NCBI GenBank assembly: GCA_017538465.1
Contig: JAFYIW010000365.1
Span: 1 to 7,812 of the forward strand
Reading direction: 5' to 3'
DNA from: Victivallales bacterium
GTDB taxonomy: Bacteria > Verrucomicrobiota > Lentisphaeria > Oligosphaerales > Oligosphaeraceae
Length of the DNA: 7,812 bases
Part shown: positions 1 through 5,175 of the stretch, piece by piece
How positions within the stretch are numbered: the first letter of the stretch is position 1
Layout: each line of letters opens with the position of its first letter
Notes under the pieces: model-generated
Databases searched by the model: none
What the model was told of the DNA's origin: nothing
What the model saw: the letters and a program-made list of their open reading frames with translations, nothing else
Program-made: the position numbers and the translations under genes

Positions 1-183
1 GATCTCAGTCGGCTCGTCGTCGTCATCGTCGGCGTCAGCGATCTCAGTCGGCTCGTCGTCGTCATCGTCGTCGTCAGCGATCTCAGTCGGCTCGTCGTCG
101 TCATCGTCGGCGTCAGCGATCTCAGTCGGCTCGTCGTCATCGTCGTCATCGTCGTCGGCGATCTCAGTCGGCTCGTCGTCGTC
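1..183 (-). repeat. 39-base in-frame tandem repeat (minisatellite)
   Basis: Five copies of a unit beginning GATCTCAGTCGGCTCGTCGT (plus strand) start at bases 1, 40, 79, 118 and 160. The periods are 39, 39, 39 and 42, so every step is a multiple of three. The coded unit is EPTEIADADDDDD or an all-Asp variant, and one unit has an extra Asp. The two variants alternate in the first three units. The array is cut by the left edge, so the copy number is a minimum. Confidence 0.95.
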
Positions 184-381
184 ATTCCCAACTGTATAGA
201 GGACATCGTCATCCTTTGGGGCTTCTTCAGGCGTGACCGCCGTGCCAGCCAACGGGCCAAGAAGACTGCGCAATGACTGCGCAACCTCTTCGGGGGAGAC
301 TTCGACCTCACTCTGCGCCTGTAAGGCAAGTGCGCCGCAGGCAATGAATGCGGCAAAAAAACTTAGGAAGCGTTTTTTCAT
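1..381 (-). CDS. Secreted aspartate-rich tandem-repeat protein, partial (3' end beyond the left edge)
   Basis: This reading frame opens with ATG at 379-381 and stays open to base 1, giving 127 visible residues with no stop. The start is supported by an AGGAG Shine-Dalgarno at 391-395, nine bases upstream. The N-terminus (MKKRFLSFFAAFIACGALAL) is a signal peptide: a basic start, a hydrophobic core, then Ala-Leu-Ala at 17-19 as a likely cleavage site. Cys15 is preceded by Phe-Ile-Ala, a poor lipobox, so a lipid anchor is possible but not favoured. A moderately acidic linker at about 23-65 follows. From about residue 66 come five copies of Glu-Pro-Thr-Glu-Ile, four followed by Ala and a run of mostly Asp and the fifth cut by the window edge. 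The product should be exported and strongly negative, and might bind cations or basic surfaces. I recognise no family. It is the last visible gene of an operon with two lipoprotein genes, 71 bases after the LpoB-like gene. Its full length is unknown. Confidence 0.85.
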   Translation of the reverse strand, partial: MKKRFLSFFAAFIACGALALQAQSEVEVSPEEVAQSLRSLLGPLAGTAVTPEEAPKDDDVLYTVGNDDDEPTEIADDDDDDDDEPTEIADADDDDDEPTEIADDDDDDDEPTEIADADDDDDEPTEI

Positions 382-390
382 GATTATCCA

Positions 391-395
391 CTCCT
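391..395 (-). promoter_or_regulatory. Shine-Dalgarno of the Asp-repeat gene
   Basis: The minus strand reads AGGAG nine bases before the ATG at 379-381. It fixes the start of a gene that has no visible stop. It is one of only two clear ribosome binding sites in the window; the other is AAGGA at 1005-1009, before the LpoB-like gene. Confidence 0.75.
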
Positions 396-452
396 GTGTG
401 GCCTTGCATCATGGTTTGGAAATCCCAATTCCATAGGTGCGATTGGTTGAAC

Positions 453-998
453 TCATTTGGTGATTTGCTGCTCGCCTTCCCAGATGGCCAGACCAGTGTG
501 CACATCGGTAAGGGTAAGCTGGAAGTAGTATTCCACAGTGGCGTAGTCGGTGCCGGCATTGGGACGGCGCTCGATGATTTTTCCGGACAAGGACAGCTCC
601 GGAGCAATCATCTCGCCCTGGCCGGCGACTGTTGCCGCATTGAAATTCGCGTCTTCGCTCAATCCACGGACCGCCCCGGACATTTTGTCCTCCGGGCCTG
701 TCAGACCGACGGCGGTGGTGATGACAGCCTTGCCGCTATTGAGCATGGCGATGCGGACTTTCTTGGTGAGCAAGTCGGTGTCGATATATTGGTTGGTGTC
801 ATTGGTGATGCGGCTGATGACCACGACATAGCGTCCGCCGGTCGGTTTGTCCAGGCAACCGGTCTGGAACATTTGGCTGATGGTCTGTTCGGCTGCCCAG
901 GCAAAGTCTTCCGCGGTCAATTCGACTGGGCGGGGTGTGGTGCAGCTGGCCAGAAGAAACAGAGCCGACAAAGATACTAGGGTGGCGAGGTTTTTCAT
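453..998 (-). CDS. LpoB-like lipoprotein (penicillin-binding protein activator family)
   Basis: The product is a 181-residue lipoprotein. It has a short signal peptide with lipobox Leu-Leu-Ala-Ser-Cys (Cys19), then a single alpha/beta domain. Family hallmarks are visible: SRITNDTNQYIDTDLL at 62-77, a Leu-Asn-Ser-Gly-Lys turn at 86-90, APELSLSGKI at 132-141, and a Trp-Glu-Gly-Glu motif at 173-176 near the C-terminus. In enterobacteria LpoB is anchored in the outer membrane and reaches through the periplasm to stimulate peptidoglycan synthesis by PBP1B. The same partner here is inference, because related LpoB-like proteins occur far outside that group. The E. coli protein is somewhat longer because of a disordered linker after the lipid anchor. 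This one has almost none, so it may act close to the membrane or on another partner. An AAGGA site six bases upstream supports the start. It sits between the COG3014-like gene (48-base gap) and the Asp-repeat gene, probably in one operon. Confidence 0.88.
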   Translation of the reverse strand: MKNLATLVSLSALFLLASCTTPRPVELTAEDFAWAAEQTISQMFQTGCLDKPTGGRYVVVISRITNDTNQYIDTDLLTKKVRIAMLNSGKAVITTAVGLTGPEDKMSGAVRGLSEDANFNAATVAGQGEMIAPELSLSGKIIERRPNAGTDYATVEYYFQLTLTDVHTGLAIWEGEQQITK

Positions 999-1046
999 TG
1001 GATTTCCTTTGGTTTCTGGTTGACGGTTTTGAAAAAAGGGAAAGCG

Positions 1047-2537
1047 TTACTGGGCATTATCGGATTCCATATTAGGTCCCATGACCGTGACAAGCGCGGG
1101 CAGTCCCGTGACGGGGATTTTCAGGTAAACAATGGCGGGGCCAGGGGGGAGCTCCACTTCCGTGAAAGGCAGGGAGGAATTCGGGGTGGCAATCCCCAGC
1201 AGTCCTGAAGCAGGTCGCTGGACTAAAGCCACCTGGTATTCTTTGGGCAGAAGATTCCAGCCCCGGACATCGGCATTGGTGGTGAAGTCGGAAAGATAGG
1301 AGCCGACCATGCTCACGACCATGGCGGCCAGATCACCGAACTTTCTCCGGGTGACCTCGATGGCGACAATCTGCAGGGCGACTTTGATGACTGCGCTGGA
1401 GACTTCCTTGGCGATGATCGAAGGCAGCTCCTTTTGGAATTCGGTGACAATCAGGCGGTCCATGTCGCATAACGGGGAGGTGACGCCGATGCGTTGGATG
1501 CCATCGGTCAAAGCCAGGTATGGATAGGCGGCTTCCTGTTCGACCAGGGTGGGCAGGGCAATGCCGACGTAGATGGGTTCGATGTAGGGAACTTCCAGTT
1601 CGTAGCGTACCTCCTCCTTGACGCATCCCATCCCGTTCTCGAACACCACCACCACGTAATTCGCGATGTCTTCCTCGCCAATCTGCCCATCGGCGCGCAT
1701 GTCCGCCAGCTCGTAGAGCGCCATCGCCACTTCGGAGTTGGTCATTCCGTAGGCGCTTTTCAGTTGGAAGCAGGCCTTGTCGGCATCGTTGGGATCAGCC
1801 AGGTAGAAAAGCCGGAAGGTGCCGCTGAGAAAGCGTCCGATGGGGCTCTGGTAGTCCGCGTATGGTTCCCAGTGATCCAGGAGGTGCTGGTATTTGTTCA
1901 GCTTTTCTTGGTTGTCGGCATCTGAATTGGTCTTGTCGAGGTAGCTCAACGCACTGGAGTTTTTGGGGTTGCTGCGTTCTGAGGCGACATCCTGCTGGGC
2001 CTTGGTGATGAACTTTTCGCTGCGCCGCGAGGCGGCCCCCTGGCACTCCTCCAGACGGTTGAAGGCCACCCGGGCGTCCTCGGCTTTTCCGAGAATCAGG
2101 TACATGAGCGCCCGGTAGGTGTAAACCATAAGGCCATCGTATGTGCGCGCATAGTAGTCATTGAACCAATTGATGGATTCGTCCTGTTCATCCAGGCCAC
2201 CCTCGGCGAGAATCAGGTCATTCAGGCATAGGTCGTATTGGGCGGACATCAGGTGATTGGAGGAACGGTAGAGATTGGGCAGAAGCGCCTCCGAGGTTGC
2301 CTCGGCCGGCTCGGGGATGGCATCAATTCCCGCCTGGTACTGGCCGCTTAGAAAGCACTGCTCGCTCTCCGCAAGGTGTTTTTCCAGCATTTTGCAGCCG
2401 GACGTCAGTAGAAGCAGCCCGCCAAAGCAGCAGACCAGAAGATGGAGCTTTGGCTGGAGCCTGTGCAGCAGGGAAGAGGCGAAGAACGGGCGGCTGATTT
2501 CGAGGGCGGTTGGATTGGCGGAGGGGGAACCGTTCAT
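1047..2537 (-). CDS. COG3014-like lipoprotein with TPR-like helices
   Basis: The product is a 496-residue lipoprotein. A hydrophobic segment at about 32-46 ends in lipobox Leu-Thr-Ser-Gly-Cys (Cys48). The n-region before it is unusually long (about 33 residues), yet no ATG, GTG or TTG lies between the ATG at 2537 and the Cys. Residues about 50-290 are helical and TPR-like: an opening 'sequence of small deposits' style repeat (ESEQCFLSGQYQAGIDAI), then Tyr-Arg-Ala-Leu-Met-Tyr-Leu-Ile-Leu-Gly at 141-150 and an Asp-Ala-Arg pair motif. The second half looks like the COG3014 beta and helix region, with the NGMGCVKEEVRYELEVP segment at 301-317 and an Asp-x-Arg-x-Trp-x-x-Leu-Pro motif at 423-431. 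The role of the family is unknown. Its members are predicted surface or periplasmic lipoproteins. Its place just upstream of an LpoB-like gene suggests a joint envelope role. No clear Shine-Dalgarno is seen. The family match is by eye. Confidence 0.78.
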   Translation of the reverse strand: MNGSPSANPTALEISRPFFASSLLHRLQPKLHLLVCCFGGLLLLTSGCKMLEKHLAESEQCFLSGQYQAGIDAIPEPAEATSEALLPNLYRSSNHLMSAQYDLCLNDLILAEGGLDEQDESINWFNDYYARTYDGLMVYTYRALMYLILGKAEDARVAFNRLEECQGAASRRSEKFITKAQQDVASERSNPKNSSALSYLDKTNSDADNQEKLNKYQHLLDHWEPYADYQSPIGRFLSGTFRLFYLADPNDADKACFQLKSAYGMTNSEVAMALYELADMRADGQIGEEDIANYVVVVFENGMGCVKEEVRYELEVPYIEPIYVGIALPTLVEQEAAYPYLALTDGIQRIGVTSPLCDMDRLIVTEFQKELPSIIAKEVSSAVIKVALQIVAIEVTRRKFGDLAAMVVSMVGSYLSDFTTNADVRGWNLLPKEYQVALVQRPASGLLGIATPNSSLPFTEVELPPGPAIVYLKIPVTGLPALVTVMGPNMESDNAQ

Positions 2538-2605
2538 TGTCAGTGTGTTGTCGGGGTTATTGGGAATTACGGATAAGAAAAGGAAAATTCCAAACGTCGG
2601 CGGAC

Positions 2606-2634
2606 ATTTTAATGTAATTCTTCAATGTGCGCAA
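2606..2634 (-). promoter_or_regulatory. Candidate sigma-70-type promoter for the lipoprotein operon
   Basis: Read on the minus strand, TTGCGC (2629-2634) and TAAAAT (2606-2611) are separated by 17 bases. The -10 matches consensus at five of six positions and the -35 at three of six. The start of the COG3014-like gene lies about 70 bases downstream. It would drive the three-gene envelope operon. This is a pattern match only. Confidence 0.35.
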
Positions 2635-2640
2635 TGTGGC

Positions 2641-2847
2641 TCAAAACGTACAAAGTGCGATGATTTCCTGGGGTTCCCTTTGCTGTGCCACGCGGATGAC
2701 TGCCAAGGCGACGGGGTAAACGTTCAGACCGATGATGTGAGCGGGATGGCTTTCAAGGGCATCTGTCACCGGCTCCAACTGCCGGATGGTGCTGACGAAA
2801 TCGGCGAACGCCGTTCTACAATGTATCATCAAATCACCGGTGTGCAA
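2641..2847 (-). CDS. Possible small protein (68 residues), unrecognised
   Basis: This frame starts with TTG at 2845-2847, ten bases after the DUF58 stop codon. AGGGA at 2854-2858 would be a six-base-spaced ribosome binding site overlapping that stop. An ATG at codon 7 is an alternative start. The predicted product has no signal peptide and no membrane segment. Its middle (ADFVSTIRQLEPVTDALESH, then a Val/Ala/Ile-rich stretch) resembles no family I know. Third codon positions lean to G or C as in the neighbouring genes. Against it, the opposite strand is also open through this stretch, so the frame could be chance. It could also be a relic of a gene that once followed DUF58. Confidence 0.27.
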   Translation of the reverse strand: MHTGDLMIHCRTAFADFVSTIRQLEPVTDALESHPAHIIGLNVYPVALAVIRVAQQREPQEIIALCTF

Positions 2848-2857
2848 GTGCTTTCCC

Positions 2858-3751
2858 TTACGAAGTCAGGAATTTCGCCAGCAATCGCCCCAAATCATCC
2901 CGGGCGGTTAGACGGGCATAGGGAACGCTCTGCCGAAGACATGCCTGCCGAATGTCCTCCAGAAAGGAGTCCATGCGCACAAGGTAGTCGGCACGGACAA
3001 GCGCCGGGTCCGTGGTGAGTTGGCGCGTGTCCTCGGGGTCCTCAAAGCGGCGGGCTCCCTGAAGCGACAACTCCGCCTCGTCGTGGTCCAGAATCTGGAT
3101 GGCGTGGCAGGCTTTTCCGGCAGTCCGGAGGGCCCGCAGAGAACTCTCGATGGTGGACTCCTCCCCCAGAAAATCCGTCAGCCAGACGACGACACCCCGC
3201 TCCCGGATATAGTCACAGGCCTCGCCCAGACATTCTGTGGCGTGCGCCCCCCCATTTGCCGTCAGCTTTTCTAAATAATTACATAATTCATTCTGAGTTA
3301 TATTTTTACTAATTATATTTTTAGTCCTTTCCCCGTAGGTGAACAAGGCAATGACGTCACCTTGCCGCTCGGCCAAATAGCCCAGGCATGCGGCCACAAT
3401 GCAGGCGCAATGCAATTTTGTGCAGGGGGAGGATAGCCCCTGGTATCCCATGGAGGCGGAGGTGTCTAGGACGATTGCCAGCCGAGCGGCAGTGTCCGGA
3501 TTCTGCATGCGGCAGTGTAGCTGGTCGCTGCGGGCATAGAGTCGCCAATCCACATGTCGCAGGTCATCGCCGGCGGCATAGCGGCGGTATTGCGCGAATT
3601 CCTGGCCGGTGCCCAGTCTGCGACTGTGGTGAATGCCGCTTTGAAGCATTCCCGCGACCGCCTGACGGGCAATCAGCTCCAGACGACCGAGCGAGGTGAG
3701 CAACTCCGGGGTCAGCAGGGGGAGGTGGTGGGTGGACTCACGTGGAGGCAT
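2858..3751 (-). CDS. DUF58 family protein with VWA-type metal site
   Basis: The product has 297 residues, the normal size for the short cytoplasmic DUF58 type, with no signal peptide or membrane segment. The N-terminal helix (LTPELLTSLGRLELIARQAV) and the block at 61-76 (GDDLRHVDWRLYARSD, just after Phe52 and Tyr-Arg-Arg-Tyr) are the family signature. A von Willebrand A-like fold follows, with the metal-site motif Asp96-Thr-Ser98-Ala-Ser100. A later Asp193 in Leu-Thr-Asp-Phe is a likely third metal ligand. DUF58 proteins usually sit beside a MoxR AAA+ ATPase and membrane VWA proteins and are thought to act as adaptors. No such partner is in this window; the neighbours are a tRNA upstream and a doubtful small ORF downstream. 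No Shine-Dalgarno precedes the ATG, and the tRNA terminator ends only about 20 bases before it, so expression may depend on read-through. Codons 141-163 are strikingly AT-rich compared with the rest. Confidence 0.9.
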   Translation of the reverse strand: MPPRESTHHLPLLTPELLTSLGRLELIARQAVAGMLQSGIHHSRRLGTGQEFAQYRRYAAGDDLRHVDWRLYARSDQLHCRMQNPDTAARLAIVLDTSASMGYQGLSSPCTKLHCACIVAACLGYLAERQGDVIALFTYGERTKNIISKNITQNELCNYLEKLTANGGAHATECLGEACDYIRERGVVVWLTDFLGEESTIESSLRALRTAGKACHAIQILDHDEAELSLQGARRFEDPEDTRQLTTDPALVRADYLVRMDSFLEDIRQACLRQSVPYARLTARDDLGRLLAKFLTS

Positions 3752-3770
3752 GCCAGAATCGGAGATGACG

Positions 3771-3807
3771 AAAAAAACGCCGCAGCTCTAACAGATGCCG
3801 CGGCGTT
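3771..3807 (-). terminator. Intrinsic terminator after tRNA-Gly
   Basis: On the minus strand AACGCCGC (3800-3807) pairs perfectly with GCGGCGTT (3776-3783) around a 16-base loop. A run of T (plus-strand A at 3771-3777) follows. It starts five bases past the encoded CCA end of the tRNA and finishes about 20 bases before the DUF58 start codon. It should end most tRNA transcripts. Confidence 0.88.
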
Positions 3808-3812
3808 GAAAG

Positions 3813-3888
3813 TGGAGCGGGCAAACGGACTCGAACCGTCGACAGCCACCTTGGCAAGGTGGCGCTCTACCAACTGAGCTATGCCCGC
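3813..3888 (-). tRNA. tRNA-Gly (anticodon GCC), CCA encoded
   Basis: The full cloverleaf can be read on the minus strand in 76 bases: acceptor GCGGGCA with TGCCCGC, D-arm GCTC AGTTGGTA GAGC, anticodon arm CCACC TTGCCAA GGTGG, variable loop CTGTC, T-arm GACGG TTCGAGT CCGTT. The anticodon GCC sits in the middle of the seven-base loop and reads GGC and GGT glycine codons. Discriminator T and the CCA tail are encoded (plus-strand TGGA at 3813-3816). It has its own promoter and terminator and is therefore a single-gene unit. Confidence 0.98.
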
Positions 3889-3890
3889 AG

Positions 3891-3917
3891 AAAAACCTTC
3901 CGCTGCAAAACGGAAAG
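3891..3917 (-). other. Pre-tRNA leader hairpin followed by a T run
   Basis: On the minus strand CTTTCCG (3911-3917) pairs with CGGAAGG (3896-3902) across an eight-base loop. This gives seven pairs including one G-T. Five T follow (3891-3895), two bases before the mature tRNA 5' end. Given the promoter position, the transcript would begin at or near the foot of this hairpin. It looks like a small attenuator or a leader structure for RNase P processing. Confidence 0.5.
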
Positions 3918-3924
3918 TGCGCTT

Positions 3925-3952
3925 AAGATAAACGCTCGCGGGGCATTTTCAA
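3925..3952 (-). promoter_or_regulatory. Promoter of tRNA-Gly
   Basis: On the minus strand TTGAAA (3947-3952) and TATCTT (3925-3930) are 16 bases apart, matching consensus at five and four of six positions. The predicted start near 3918 lies about 30 bases before the mature tRNA. No other promoter-like pair fits this tRNA as well. Confidence 0.62.
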
Positions 3953-3960
3953 ATCGCCAA

Positions 3961-3984
3961 TGAAAAATCTTCTGAAAAATCTTC
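3961..3984. repeat. 12-base tandem duplication
   Basis: TGAAAAATCTTC occurs twice in direct succession (3961-3972 and 3973-3984), just upstream of the tRNA promoter. Read on the plus strand from the ATG at 3960 it would encode a repeated Lys-Asn-Leu-Leu, but that frame lacks a ribosome binding site and further support. Confidence 0.8.
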
Positions 3985-4221
3985 TCGGGATTCAGGGGAA
4001 AGCGCCGATGCAGTGGCGGAATGACGCATGGACATCCTCGGAAGGGTATCATGGCTTCTTGCTGAAGCGGCAGATGCAGTTATTCCTACATGGCTGCAAA
4101 GTGAAATTTTCGCTGGGCGGCCATGGCGTTACGCGTGTTCCATGAATAATGCCCCGGGGAGTTTTGCAATTGCCTCAGTTATTGGACGAACCTGTTTTTT
4201 GGCGGTTTGTCACTGTAGAAT
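3985..4221. other. Intergenic stretch without a supported gene
   Basis: This lies between the tRNA promoter region and the end of the hydrolase gene. Two short overlapping plus-strand frames (3960-4145 and 4028-4276) have no Shine-Dalgarno and no recognisable product, and the second runs into the hydrolase gene on the other strand. Short perfect palindromes CCCCGGGG and GCAATTGC occur around 4150-4175. No convincing terminator for the hydrolase was found. Confidence 0.5.
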
Positions 4222-4986
4222 TCATATCGCTTTCCCTAGAGCAATCAGGACCTTTGCCATGCCTTCGCGAAAATAGGGCAGCGGGGAGTCGTGGCCGCCG
4301 TCCGGAATGAGCGTGAGGTGGAAATTGTCTTTGCCTTTCATCTGCTCCGCCAGGGAATTGGCCTCGGAGACGGGGATGAGTTCGTCGGAGGCACCATGGT
4401 AGAAGAAGACGGGCATGGTCAGCCGGTCGCAATGCTCGCGCACATCGTGCACCGCAAGCGTCTCCGCCGTGGGGTAGGCCTGGCGGATGGCGGCGAGGAT
4501 CTCCGAGATGACGGGGAATCTGTCCGGCTGATCGCACCACTCGATGTAACTTCGCAGGGAGGTCGCTGCGCCCAGGGCCACGACGCCGTCCACCAGTTCG
4601 GGGTGGCAGATGGCGAAGATAAGTGCGCCCGTGCCGCCCATCGATCCGCTGGCGATGACCAGATGCCGCCAGGGATGCTCGGTCTTCAGGTTCTGGAGAA
4701 GCGCCGCAAGGTCGTCCACCGCGGCGGACGACATCCATGCGTTGTCCCGCAGATTCGGAGTGACGACGGCGGCGTCCAGTTCCTTCAGGCATTGGCGCCA
4801 ATCCTCCAGGTCGGCTCTGGTCAGGAGCTGGTCGCCGTTAGAACCATGGCCGTGCAGGACGACGACGCAGAGGGGACGTGCACCTGGGTGGAACATGTAC
4901 CAGTCGGTTATGCCGTCCACGGCACTGGTGTATTCTCTACGGACGAACTGGAAGTCCGTAGATGGCTGAGATTCTGAAAGGCTCAT
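4222..4986 (-). CDS. Alpha/beta hydrolase (esterase or peptidase-like)
   Basis: The product has 254 residues and a complete alpha/beta hydrolase core. The oxyanion segment is HGHGSNGD at 45-52. The nucleophile elbow is Gly-Ser-Met-Gly-Gly with Ser115. The acid is Asp201 in GASDELIPV, and the histidine is His232 in Gly-Gly-His-Asp. All three catalytic residues are in the usual order and spacing. The lid region between strands 6 and 7 is short. There is no signal peptide, so it is probably cytoplasmic. The layout resembles the prolyl oligopeptidase, dienelactone hydrolase and phospholipase/carboxylesterase branches, and the substrate cannot be read from sequence. It is transcribed away from the G1P dehydrogenase gene across a 189-base gap, so shared control is possible. 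The ATG at 4984-4986 is the only sensible start, though no Shine-Dalgarno precedes it. Confidence 0.9.
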   Translation of the reverse strand: MSLSESQPSTDFQFVRREYTSAVDGITDWYMFHPGARPLCVVVLHGHGSNGDQLLTRADLEDWRQCLKELDAAVVTPNLRDNAWMSSAAVDDLAALLQNLKTEHPWRHLVIASGSMGGTGALIFAICHPELVDGVVALGAATSLRSYIEWCDQPDRFPVISEILAAIRQAYPTAETLAVHDVREHCDRLTMPVFFYHGASDELIPVSEANSLAEQMKGKDNFHLTLIPDGGHDSPLPYFREGMAKVLIALGKAI

Positions 4987-5023
4987 GGTGATGGAATGAA
5001 ACTCGGATGGGAAAAGTTATGGA

Positions 5024-5050
5024 AATATAACTGGGAAAAGAAGGTTTCAA
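5024..5050 (-). promoter_or_regulatory. Candidate promoter of the hydrolase gene
   Basis: On the minus strand TTGAAA (5045-5050) and TATATT (5024-5029) are separated by 15 bases, slightly short of the ideal. The hydrolase start codon follows about 38 bases later. It is a consensus match only. Confidence 0.35.
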
Positions 5051-5116
5051 CAGGCAAAACTTTAAATCCGTGCTAATTTTAGTCTTGAAGTGCTGACGCC
5101 CGCCGCCCGACGTCTC

Positions 5117-5146
5117 CTGACAGATTCAAAGGTTACGTGTTTTAAG
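5117..5146 (+). promoter_or_regulatory. Candidate promoter of the G1P dehydrogenase gene
   Basis: CTGACA (5117-5122) and TTTAAG (5141-5146) are 18 bases apart, matching consensus at five and four of six positions. The start codon at 5176 lies 30 bases beyond the -10. This would leave a short leader without a Shine-Dalgarno. Other pairings in the AT-rich part of this gap (5040-5090) are possible. Confidence 0.3.
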
Positions 5147-5175
5147 CCATCGAACTTCAGTTTCAACATCGAAAA

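Noticed and set aside
1..183. CRISPR array
   Set aside because: The repeats are contiguous, without unique spacers, and stay in one reading frame with periods divisible by three. It is a coding minisatellite.
396..980. 194-codon plus-strand frame across the LpoB-like gene
   Set aside because: The minus-strand gene has a lipobox, a ribosome binding site and family motifs. This frame is its antisense shadow.
2538..2857. Structured non-coding RNA in the gap after DUF58
   Set aside because: I saw no tmRNA, RNase P or SRP RNA signature and no strong hairpin with a T run. A promoter-like pair and a weak ORF are all I can support.
2275..3018. 247-codon plus-strand frame across the ends of the COG3014-like and DUF58 genes
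   Set aside because: It overlaps two real genes antisense and has no ribosome binding site or known motif. Only its middle, opposite the small ORF at 2641-2847, remains undecided.
3813..3888. tRNA as an integration site for a mobile element
   Set aside because: No integrase gene and no second copy of the tRNA 3' end is present in the window.
3960..4276. Two short plus-strand frames after the tRNA promoter
   Set aside because: They have no Shine-Dalgarno and no signal or domain, one starts in a 12-base duplication, and the other runs antisense into the hydrolase gene.
4291..4977. 228-codon plus-strand frame across the hydrolase gene
   Set aside because: The minus strand carries a complete catalytic triad and oxyanion motif. 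The plus-strand product has no recognisable domain.
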